Part shown: positions 7,246 to 14,855 of the stretch, piece by piece | Layout of the letters: each line of letters begins with the position of its first letter | Position numbering within the stretch: the first letter of the stretch is position 1 | Source of the DNA: Bog-473 sp036268485 | GTDB lineage: Bacteria; Actinomycetota; Acidimicrobiia; Acidimicrobiales; RAAP-2 | Assembly (NCBI GenBank): GCA_036268485.1 | Contig: DATAUC010000042.1 | Location: 124,001-188,000, forward strand | Reading direction: 5' to 3' | DNA: 64,000 nt | Program-made: the position numbers and the translations under genes | Notes under the pieces: generated by a model | The model's database searches: none | Seen by the model: the letters and a program-made list of their open reading frames with translations, nothing else | Told to the model about the DNA's origin: nothing

Positions 7246-8217
7246 GTGGAGCTCATCCCGCGTCGCCGGCTCGAGCTGGTCTCGGGTCGTTCCCATCCCT
7301 CGCTGGCGCAGGACATCGCGCGCCACCTCGGGGTCGATCTGGGCGAAGCCAACCTGCGCGAGTTCGCCAACGGCGAGATCCACTGCAAGTACGACATCTC
7401 CATCCGGGGCTGCGACGTGTTCATCGTGCAGACCCACAGCAGCCCGGTCAACGACTCGCTGATGGAGCACCTGATCATGATCGACGCCGCCAAGCGCGCC
7501 TCGGCCAAGCGGATCACCGCCGTCTGCCCCTACTACGGCTACTCCCGCCAGGACCGGAAGTCGACAGGACGCGAGCCCATCACGGCCAAGCTGGTGGCCG
7601 ACATGCTCTCGGCCGCCGGGGCCGACCGGGTCATCAGCGTCGACCTGCACTCCGGCCAGATCCAGGGCTTCTTCAACACACCGTTCGACCACCTGACGGC
7701 CGCCCCCGTGCTCGAGGCCTACCTGCGCAACGAGATCGGCGGCGATGTAGTCGTGGTGGCGCCCGATGCGGGGCGAGTCAAGGTGGCCGAGCGTTACAGC
7801 GAGCATCTCGGCTTCGACCTGGCCCTGGTGCACAAGACCCGGCCCCGGGGGACCCACAACACGGTCAAGGCCCGCCACGTGGTCGGTGAGGTCGAGGGTC
7901 GCCACTGCGTGCTCATTGACGACATGATCGACACCGCCGGGACCATCTGCGCCGCCGCCGAGCTCCTGGCCGAGGCCGGGGCCTCGGAGATCTCGGTCAT
8001 GGCCACCCACGCCATGTTCTCGGACCCGGCCGTGGACCGCCTGAAGGCGGCCCCCATCTCCCGGGTCGTGGTCACCGACACCTTGCCCGTGGCCGAGGAC
8101 CGCTACTTCGACAAGCTCGAGGTGCTCTCGGTGGCCAAGATCGTCGCCGACGCCATTGACGCCGTCTTCGAGGACACCTCGGTCTCCGAGCTCTTCGGCG
8201 GAGACAACCTGGCCTAG
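7246..8217 (+). CDS. prs: Ribose-phosphate pyrophosphokinase (PRPP synthetase)
   Basis: 323 residues, full length for class I Prs. It makes PRPP from ribose-5-phosphate and ATP for nucleotide, histidine and tryptophan synthesis. Seen are FANGEI, the ATP-binding CPYYGYSRQDRK loop, the DLHSGQIQGFF metal/ATP region, PDAGRVKVAERY and the PRPP-binding LIDDMIDTAGT. The pairing glmU-prs is common in many bacteria and links UDP-GlcNAc and PRPP supply. Start GTG 7246 is supported by the upstream TAGCGT. Its TAG overlaps the stop of the minus-strand glycosyltransferase remnant in a CTAG. Confidence 0.97.
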   Translation: MELIPRRRLELVSGRSHPSLAQDIARHLGVDLGEANLREFANGEIHCKYDISIRGCDVFIVQTHSSPVNDSLMEHLIMIDAAKRASAKRITAVCPYYGYSRQDRKSTGREPITAKLVADMLSAAGADRVISVDLHSGQIQGFFNTPFDHLTAAPVLEAYLRNEIGGDVVVVAPDAGRVKVAERYSEHLGFDLALVHKTRPRGTHNTVKARHVVGEVEGRHCVLIDDMIDTAGTICAAAELLAEAGASEISVMATHAMFSDPAVDRLKAAPISRVVVTDTLPVAEDRYFDKLEVLSVAKIVADAIDAVFEDTSVSELFGGDNLA

Positions 8218-8363
8218 GGCTTGGCTGTCCGGGTCAAATGACTTGGTGCAGCGGAATTACACCAGGCCTTGAGTGCACCGAAGCCGTCTCGCCAGGTGAT
8301 CTTCTTGCCTGCGTCGGCCTCGCGGCCGGCATAAGAGATCGGCACCTCGTAAATCCGGTAGCC
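8214..8363 (-). pseudogene. 3' remnant of a dolichyl-phosphate-mannose-synthase-like GT2 gene
   Basis: Read on the minus strand, 8363-8214 encodes about 49 residues beginning GYRIYEVPISYAGRE, continuing through GKKITWRDGFGALKAW and ending in TAG. This is the characteristic C-terminal signature of DPM1-like polyprenyl-phosphate glycosyltransferases. Upstream of position 8363 the frame continues without homology into the neighbouring gene, and the catalytic GT2 domain is absent. The terminal TAG overlaps the prs TAG in CTAG, exactly as intact convergent genes do elsewhere here, so the 3' end looks original and the 5' portion has been lost. Confidence 0.7.
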
Positions 8364-8406
8364 GAGAGGGTGCGGAACTCCTATTGGGCCAGGCGGAACT
8401 CGGCCG

Positions 8407-9801
8407 TCACGAAATGGCGGTCTTCGGGATCATGGGGATGATGTGCACCCAGACAACGATCAGAAATGCGGTGGTGACGACGAACAATGTGGCCCACGTC
8501 CGGGCAGATCGGACGTACTGCGTGGCGGCGCCCACAATGAAGATGGCGAGGATAGGGAGGGTCGGATAGACGTACCGACCAACCATGGACCCCGATTCCC
8601 ATTGTTGCCCGTAGTCGATGTACCAGCAGAGTGCCAGATTGCACAGGAACGGCAGGAGTAGAAGCCAGAAGCCCGTCGTCAGGATCCTTCGACCCAGAGC
8701 GACAGCCAACACGATGGCGGCTGGCACGATGAGCACTTGGAAGATCGTGGCCCCGTAGGCGAGAAGGTTGGAACCATCGAGGTAGTGACTCCACTCCTGA
8801 GGGAGGAGTGGATTAAACAAGGTTTGCACGGTGAGGCCAGGCAGCTGTCCCAACCCAAAGTGAAGGTGTTGAGGATTGACGATGTGCAGCTGCTCCCGTT
8901 TAGCCAAATCGCTGGCCGTCAGAGCGTGGTACTCAATCTCGTTGAAGATGAACCAGGGCAGCGTCACGATGGCGGCCAGGCCAACGGCGATGGCGCAGCG
9001 GAGATGGTTGCCCCGGTCCTTGCTGCCCAGGAAGAGGACAGCGGCCAGTGCCAAAAAGACAGGCACCAGTTCGGCCAGATAGAGATCGGTGAGGACGCCG
9101 CAGCCGACCAGAAAGCCGCCGGTGATCAGTCGATTTGAAGACCGCCGCTCCCAAGCGATCCACATTTCCGTAACAGCGGCGATCACCAATGGGAGGGCCA
9201 AGTTGAAGTTTGAGATTGTCACCGACCGGGTGATGATCCCGGGCATCAGGAAAATGAGTAGGCCGCCGCCCAGCCCGAGCAGCCAGCGTTGCTTCAGTAC
9301 ATGACGAGAGAGTCGGGCCAGAAGCGCTATGGACACCACCAGCAAGCCCAGACCGAGGAAGCGGAGGATGATGGCCTTGCTGTGGAAGTTGCCGTTTAGA
9401 AAATAGAAGGGTGTGGCGACCAAGTAGTAAAGGGGGGGCTGAAACGCCTCATAGGCCAGCCCTGGCAACCCGGAGGTTTTGGGATCGATGTTGGAGTGCT
9501 TGGGGTAGATCCCTTGTCCGATGGCCAGTTCTTGCTGAGTGGCAAATACCTTGCCCAGGACCGGGAGCGAGTGATGTTGCGCGATGTACTCAATGTTGTC
9601 GAAGTGGGCCCCTTCATCCACCAAGGACCACAGCGGGTACTTCTCAATCGTGATGGATCCGAACGTGATGATGGCCAAAATCTGAGCCACGATCACGATC
9701 CGGAGGAACGTCGTCAGCGGTCGACTGAATCCAACCGACAATGAGGCCACATCGTTCGACGGTTGGCTTGCAGGCCAGTCAGGTTCGAATGCAGCTGCCA
9801 C
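8407..9801 (-). CDS. Polytopic GT-C-like membrane protein (putative polyprenyl-phosphate sugar-dependent glycosyltransferase)
   Basis: 464 residues with roughly ten to twelve hydrophobic segments. The first periplasmic loop carries LVDEGAHFDNIEYI, an acidic Asp-Glu plus His pattern as in GT-C enzymes and DUF2142-type proteins, followed by FQPPLYYLVATPFY. Start GTG 9801 is preferred over the upstream TTG because AAAGGAG (9810-9816) lies eight bases before it. Codon use and base composition are visibly less GC-rich than the neighbours. The DPM-like remnant just downstream suggests both came from one glycosylation locus. Its donor and acceptor are unknown. Confidence 0.8.
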   Translation of the reverse strand: MAAAFEPDWPASQPSNDVASLSVGFSRPLTTFLRIVIVAQILAIITFGSITIEKYPLWSLVDEGAHFDNIEYIAQHHSLPVLGKVFATQQELAIGQGIYPKHSNIDPKTSGLPGLAYEAFQPPLYYLVATPFYFLNGNFHSKAIILRFLGLGLLVVSIALLARLSRHVLKQRWLLGLGGGLLIFLMPGIITRSVTISNFNLALPLVIAAVTEMWIAWERRSSNRLITGGFLVGCGVLTDLYLAELVPVFLALAAVLFLGSKDRGNHLRCAIAVGLAAIVTLPWFIFNEIEYHALTASDLAKREQLHIVNPQHLHFGLGQLPGLTVQTLFNPLLPQEWSHYLDGSNLLAYGATIFQVLIVPAAIVLAVALGRRILTTGFWLLLLPFLCNLALCWYIDYGQQWESGSMVGRYVYPTLPILAIFIVGAATQYVRSARTWATLFVVTTAFLIVVWVHIIPMIPKTAIS

Positions 9802-9999
9802 GTGGGCCGCTCCTTTCGAACGCAAACACCGGGGCTGGTGCGCGGTCCAGACAACGAAGCGAATTCCCCGGCGGGCCGGACCTAAGCGCTACCTGCACGA
9901 GATAGGCCATTTGAGCTGGCAGTATAGGTTGAGGTCCGATTGGCCGACATGCTTTCTGGGGACGATCAGGGCTCATATTTCGTACCCAAGAGTCCCGGA

Positions 10000-10028
10000 T
10001 TGGAAGTGACCAATAGGGCGGCTACGCT
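10000..10028 (+). promoter_or_regulatory. Promoter for rplY-pth-mfd (TTGGAA-17-TACGCT)
   Basis: TTGGAA (10000-10005) and TACGCT (10023-10028) are separated by 17 bases, predicting a start near 10035 and a leader of about 64 nt with Shine-Dalgarno TGAGGAG before the ATG at 10099. The rest of the 297-base gap (9802-10098) shows nothing else I can support. Confidence 0.5.
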
Positions 10029-10098
10029 GGTTGGCCGTTCGCCGGAGGCGTTCACGCCGACCGCGCACCACCCCTGCACCATCCTGAGGAGATCTGTT

Positions 10099-10743
10099 AT
10101 GGCCGATGTCATTCTTGCCGCCGAAGTTGGGCGCACGCTTGGTTCACGCGCCACGCGCCGCCTGCGCCGTGAGGGCAAGATCCCAGCGGTCATTTATGGC
10201 CACGGGACCGACCCAGTCGCCGTGGCCGTGATAGCCCGTGAGCTGCGCATCGCCCTGAACGGAGAGGCCGGCGCCAACCAGCTGCTCTCGCTCGACACCG
10301 GCGGCACCACCTACCTGGCCCTGGCCCGTGAGATGCAGCGACACCCCATCGCGCAGACGGTGACCCATGTTGACTTCCAGATCGTCCGCCGGGACGAGAT
10401 CATCGCGGCCGACGTGCCCGTGGTCCTGGTCGGCGAGGCCCTCGAGGTCCAGCACGGCGACGGGTTGGTCGACCAGTTGATGTTCACCCTGTCGATCAAC
10501 GCCCGCCCGGCCGACATTCCGACGTCCATTGAGGTCGACATCAGCGCACTGACCATCGGTGACCAGCTGCACATCTCCGACGTGACCCTGCCCTCGGGCG
10601 TGACGACCGACGTCGACCCCGAGACGGCCATCGCCATCGGCCAGCCGCCCCGCGTGGTCACACTCGAAGCCGGCAGCGAAGAGGTCGAGGGCGCCGAGAC
10701 CGCGGCCGCGCCGGCTGTCGAAGCCTCGGGCGACGAGGGCTAG
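10099..10743 (+). CDS. rplY: 50S ribosomal protein bL25 (CTC/TL5 long form)
   Basis: 214 residues: an N-terminal 5S-rRNA-binding L25 domain (about 1-92, with EVGRTLGSRATRRLRREGKIPAVIYG and HVDFQIV) followed by the TL5-type C-terminal beta domain and an acidic Ala/Glu-rich tail. This is the general-stress CTC form found in actinobacteria. ATG 10099 has the Shine-Dalgarno TGAGGAG. The single stop TAG (10741-10743) is in the same frame as the downstream pth gene with no other stop between them. Confidence 0.96.
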   Translation: MADVILAAEVGRTLGSRATRRLRREGKIPAVIYGHGTDPVAVAVIARELRIALNGEAGANQLLSLDTGGTTYLALAREMQRHPIAQTVTHVDFQIVRRDEIIAADVPVVLVGEALEVQHGDGLVDQLMFTLSINARPADIPTSIEVDISALTIGDQLHISDVTLPSGVTTDVDPETAIAIGQPPRVVTLEAGSEEVEGAETAAAPAVEASGDEG

Positions 10744-10746
10744 TCC

Positions 10747-11364
10747 CTGCGCCAGCTTTTTCCCCGATCGGAACGTCGGGGCACGGCAGCCGACCTGCTC
10801 GTCATCGGTTTGGGCAATCCGGGAATGGAATTTGCCGGGACGCTGCACAACGTCGGCGCCGACGCCGTCGAGCTGCTGGCCAGTCGGAACGGCGCCACGC
10901 TGCGAGCCGAGAAGGGCGTCCAGGCCCGGGCCGCGCTGGTCACCATGGGCGAGCACAAGGTGGCGCTGGCCGTCCCCACCACCTACATGAACGACTCCGG
11001 TGTGGCCGGACGGGGCCTGGCCAAGCGGTTCGGGGTGGATGACCCGACGGCGCTGATCATCGTGCACGATGAACTCGACCTGCCTCCGGGGGTGGTGCGG
11101 CTCAAGGCTGGCGGCGGGCTGGCCGGGCACAACGGCTTGCGTTCCTTGCAGGCCCACCTGCACACCACGGATTTCCTACGGGTCCGCATCGGCGTGGGCA
11201 AGCCGCCCAGCGCGGCCCAAGGAGCGAACCACGTGCTGAAGCGGCCGCCCAAGGTGGTGCGCGAGCTGTTGGCGGTCAGCACCGAGGTGGCGGCCGACGC
11301 GGTGGAACGCATCGTGCGCGATGGCCTGGAATCGGCCATGGCCTGGTGCCACTCGCTGCCATGA
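10747..11364 (+). CDS. pth: Peptidyl-tRNA hydrolase
   Basis: About 205 residues. It releases peptides from peptidyl-tRNA and recycles tRNA. Motifs are VIGLGNPGMEF with the tRNA-binding Asn, LHNVG with the catalytic His, the PTTYMNDSG loop, and HDELDLPPG with the catalytic Asp. No ATG, GTG or TTG occurs before GLGNPG in this frame, and the first TTG (10810) would cut into that essential motif. CTG at 10747, seven bases after GAGGG, gives an N-terminus (LRQLFPRSERRG, then ADLLVIGLGNPG) like other actinobacterial Pth proteins, so a CTG start is inferred; CTG 10795 is the alternative. Confidence 0.9.
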   Translation: MRQLFPRSERRGTAADLLVIGLGNPGMEFAGTLHNVGADAVELLASRNGATLRAEKGVQARAALVTMGEHKVALAVPTTYMNDSGVAGRGLAKRFGVDDPTALIIVHDELDLPPGVVRLKAGGGLAGHNGLRSLQAHLHTTDFLRVRIGVGKPPSAAQGANHVLKRPPKVVRELLAVSTEVAADAVERIVRDGLESAMAWCHSLP

Positions 11365-14300
11365 GCAGCGGCGCCCTGGCGGCTCTGCCGCAACTCCTCC
11401 GGGTTGACCCCACCCTGCCCGGCCTCTTGGGTTCGGCCGACGGCACCCTGGCCGTCGCCGGGCCGGCCCAGGCCATGGTCCTGGCCACCCTGGCCCGTTT
11501 CACCGAACGAGCGCCCATTGTGGTGGTCACGGCCACCGGCGTCGACGCCGAGCGCCTGGCCGAGGATCTGCGCTGCCTGTTGGAACCCGACCCACACGCC
11601 AGTGATCTGGTGCTGGGTCCGGTGGCCGGACCGGTGGCTGTGTTGCCGGCCTGGGAGACCCTGCCCTTCGAACGGGTCAGCCCCGAGGTCGAAACCATGG
11701 GCCGCCGACTGGCCGTGCTGTGGAGCCTGAGTGCGGCGGCCGACGACACCCTGCCGGCGCCGCCCCGGGTCATCGTGGCCCCCATCCGCGCCCTCCTGCA
11801 GCGGCTGGGGCCCTACCGGGACAGCGCGGCGCCCCTGGTGGTCCGCAAGGGCCAGGAGATCTCGGCCGACACGATCATCAGCCACCTCGTGGGTGCCGGC
11901 TACCGGCGCGAGCATCAGGTCGAACACCGGGGCGAGCTGGCCGTGCGGGGTGGCATCATCGACGTCTTCCCCTCCACGGCCGATCAGCCCATCCGCATTG
12001 ACCTGTGGGGTGACGAGGTGGACCGCCTGACGGCCTTCGCCATCAATGACCAGCGCTCCTCGGTCGACCTCGACACCGTGGTCCTCTTCGGCTGCCGGGA
12101 GCTCCTCCCGACGGCGGCGGTGCGGGCCGAGGCGGCGGCGCTGGTGAGAAGCGAGCCCTGGGGCGCCCGGCAGTGGGAGCAGTTGGCCGAGGGCGAGAGC
12201 TTCGACGGCATGGAGTCCTGGCTGCCCTACGTGCACCCCGACGAGGTGCTGGTGCCCGACCTTTTGGCTCCCGGTTCCCAGGTGGTGCTGGTCGAGCCCC
12301 GCCGCATCCGCGACCGGGCCGTGCAGCTCCTGGACGAGGAAGCGGCGCTGGCCGAGACGCTGGCCGCCACCTGGGGTGCGGGCGAGGGTGCCGGCGGCGG
12401 CTTTCCCCGACTCCACCTGCCGTTCGAGCGCCTGCTGCGCGACTGCCCGTCCGGCGTGCTGGCCCTGCCGGCCACGGCCGATGGTCCGGACACCCCGGCG
12501 CTGACCGTGCGCGGCCTGTCCGCCGTGGCCGGCGATGCAGCCCGGCTGGCCAGCCAGGTGACGCAGCTGGTGGGCGACGGCTATTCGGTCGCCCTGTGTG
12601 CGGCGGCCGAGGCGGGTGCGATCCGCCTGTCGGCCGTGCTGGCCGAAGAGGGGATCCATGCACCGGTGGTGGCCGCCGCTCCGGCCGGCGCCGGTGTCGT
12701 CGTGGTGGTGGCGCCGCTGTCGGTCGGCTTCATCCTGCCCGACGCCAAGGTGGCCATCCTGGCCGAGTCCGACATCACCGGCCGCCGATTGCCCCACCGT
12801 AAGGCGCGCCCCCGGGCCCGCTCGGTCGACGGCTTCTTCGACGATCTGGCCGTGGGTAGCTACGTGGTCCACCGCCAGCACGGCGTGGCCAAATTCGAGG
12901 GCGTCACCTCGCGCACCATGGGCGGCACCACCCGCGACTACCTGATCCTGCAGTATCGAGGCAGCGACCGGTTGTATCTGCCAGTCGACCAGATCGAAGC
13001 CATCACGGCCTACACGGGTGGCGAGTCCCCGACGCTGTCGAAGATGGGCGGGGCCGACTGGCAGCGCACGCGGGCCAAGGCGCGCAGCGCGGCCAGCGAG
13101 GTGGCGGAGGAACTGGTCGAGCTTTACCGGCAACGCCTGGCCGTCGTGGGCCACGCCTTCGGGCCGGACACCCCCTGGCAGACCGAGATGGAGTCGGCCT
13201 TCGAATTCGTGGAGACCGACGATCAGCTCAAGGCCATCGCCGACATAAAGGCCGACATGGAGCAGCCGCGCCCGATGGACCGCCTGGTCTGCGGCGATGT
13301 CGGCTTCGGCAAGACCGAGGTATCGGTGCGGGCCGTCTTCAAGGCCGTGCAGGACGGGAAGCAGGCCGCCGTCCTGGCCCCCACCACGCTGCTGGCCAGC
13401 CAGCACGCCCAGACCTTCGCCGACCGTTTCGCGCCCTATCCGGTCCGGGTCGAGCTGCTCAGCCGCTTCCTGTCACCCGCTCAACAGAAGAAGGTGATCG
13501 CCGGGCTGGCCGACGGCAGCGTCGACGTGGTCATCGGGACGCACCGCTTGCTGGGCCAGGACGTGGTCTTCAAGCAGTTGGGCCTGCTCGTGGTCGACGA
13601 GGAGCAGCGCTTCGGCGTGACCCACAAGGAAGCGGTCAAGCGGCTGGCCACCGGCATCGACGTCCTGACCCTGACCGCCAGCCCGATTCCGCGCACGTTG
13701 GAGATGGCGCTCACGGGCATCCGTGACCTCTCGATGGTCAACACCCCGCCGGCCGATCGGCGACCCATCCTGACCTACGTCGGGGAGCACGACACGGCCG
13801 CCATCAGCGAGGCGCTCCGGCGCGAATTGCTGCGGGAGGGACAGGTCTTCTACGTCCACAACCGGGTCTCGGATATTGAGGTGGTGGCTCGCCAGATACG
13901 CGACCTGGTCCCGCAGGCCAGAGTGGCCATCGCCCACGGCCAGATGGACGAGGGCAGCCTCGAGACCGTGGTGCTCGACTTCTGGCAGCGCAAGTACGAC
14001 GTCCTGGTCTGCACCACCATCATCGAGTCGGGCATCGACATGCCATCGGTCAACACCCTCATCGTGGACCGGGCCGACCTGTTGGGTCTGGGCCAGCTGC
14101 ACCAGATCCGGGGCCGGGTGGGCCGCGGCGGGCAGCGGGCCTACGCCTATCTGTTCCATCCGGCCGACCGGGTGCTCTCCGAGCAGGCCTACGAGCGCCT
14201 ACGCACCATCGGCGAGCACACCGAGCTGGGGTCTGGTTTCAAGATTGCCATGCGCGACCTGGAGATCCGCGGCTCGGGCAACCTGCTGGGCGCCGACCAA

Positions 14301-14855
14301 TCCGGGCACATCGCGGCGGTGGGCTACGACCTCTATGTGCAGCTGGTGGCCGAAGCGGTGGCCGAGGCCCGCGGTGAGGCGCGCCCGACCCCGCCGACCG
14401 TGGTGATCGACGTCCCGGGCGACGCCCACCTGCCCAAGGATTACGTGACGGCCGAGGACGCCCGGCTGGAGGCCTACCGGCGCCTGGCCTCGGTTACGGC
14501 CGATGCCGACGTCGACGACATCGGGGCCGAGTGGGCCGACCGCTACGGACCATTGCCGCCGGCGGCCGTTGGGCTGCTGGCGTTGGCCCGCCTGCGCACC
14601 ATGGCCATGGCCCGCGGCATTACCGAAATCACCATGAGCTCGGTCCGCCCGGGTGGTACGGCCCAACCGGTGGCCAAGGTGCAGCCGGTGCAACTGGCCG
14701 CCAGTGCGCAGGTGCGCCTGCGCCGACTCGTTCCCGGGGCGACGTACCGGGAAGAGCTGGGCCAGCTGCTGGTGCCGGTGCGGTCAACCGGTGGCGCGGC
14801 TGACGCAGTGCGCGAGCTGCTGTACGAACTGCTGCCGCTGGAGCGGGCCAGCTAG
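11361..14855 (+). CDS. mfd: Transcription-repair coupling factor Mfd
   Basis: 1164 residues, the usual Mfd length. It displaces RNA polymerase stalled at DNA lesions and recruits UvrA. In order there is the UvrB-like N-terminal module (LPAWETLPFERVSP), a CarD-like RNA-polymerase-interacting domain near residues 490-555 (VHRQHGVAKFEG), the RecG-like motor with Walker A GDVGFGKTE near 645, DEEQRFGV near 745 and LTASPIPRTL, the GRVGRGG motif and a C-terminal TRCF domain. ATG 11361 overlaps the pth stop as ATGA. Its TAG overlaps the stop of the convergent YfhO-like gene in CTAG. Confidence 0.97.
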   Translation: MSSGALAALPQLLRVDPTLPGLLGSADGTLAVAGPAQAMVLATLARFTERAPIVVVTATGVDAERLAEDLRCLLEPDPHASDLVLGPVAGPVAVLPAWETLPFERVSPEVETMGRRLAVLWSLSAAADDTLPAPPRVIVAPIRALLQRLGPYRDSAAPLVVRKGQEISADTIISHLVGAGYRREHQVEHRGELAVRGGIIDVFPSTADQPIRIDLWGDEVDRLTAFAINDQRSSVDLDTVVLFGCRELLPTAAVRAEAAALVRSEPWGARQWEQLAEGESFDGMESWLPYVHPDEVLVPDLLAPGSQVVLVEPRRIRDRAVQLLDEEAALAETLAATWGAGEGAGGGFPRLHLPFERLLRDCPSGVLALPATADGPDTPALTVRGLSAVAGDAARLASQVTQLVGDGYSVALCAAAEAGAIRLSAVLAEEGIHAPVVAAAPAGAGVVVVVAPLSVGFILPDAKVAILAESDITGRRLPHRKARPRARSVDGFFDDLAVGSYVVHRQHGVAKFEGVTSRTMGGTTRDYLILQYRGSDRLYLPVDQIEAITAYTGGESPTLSKMGGADWQRTRAKARSAASEVAEELVELYRQRLAVVGHAFGPDTPWQTEMESAFEFVETDDQLKAIADIKADMEQPRPMDRLVCGDVGFGKTEVSVRAVFKAVQDGKQAAVLAPTTLLASQHAQTFADRFAPYPVRVELLSRFLSPAQQKKVIAGLADGSVDVVIGTHRLLGQDVVFKQLGLLVVDEEQRFGVTHKEAVKRLATGIDVLTLTASPIPRTLEMALTGIRDLSMVNTPPADRRPILTYVGEHDTAAISEALRRELLREGQVFYVHNRVSDIEVVARQIRDLVPQARVAIAHGQMDEGSLETVVLDFWQRKYDVLVCTTIIESGIDMPSVNTLIVDRADLLGLGQLHQIRGRVGRGGQRAYAYLFHPADRVLSEQAYERLRTIGEHTELGSGFKIAMRDLEIRGSGNLLGADQSGHIAAVGYDLYVQLVAEAVAEARGEARPTPPTVVIDVPGDAHLPKDYVTAEDARLEAYRRLASVTADADVDDIGAEWADRYGPLPPAAVGLLALARLRTMAMARGITEITMSSVRPGGTAQPVAKVQPVQLAASAQVRLRRLVPGATYREELGQLLVPVRSTGGAADAVRELLYELLPLERAS

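Noticed and set aside
8238..8441. 67-codon plus-strand frame after prs
   Set aside because: It lies antisense to the GT2 remnant and to the 3' end of the GT-C-like gene and has no signals or homology.
10983..13406. 807-residue minus-strand frame opposite mfd
   Set aside because: Antisense of pth and mfd; composition is shadow-like and the sense gene has clear motifs.
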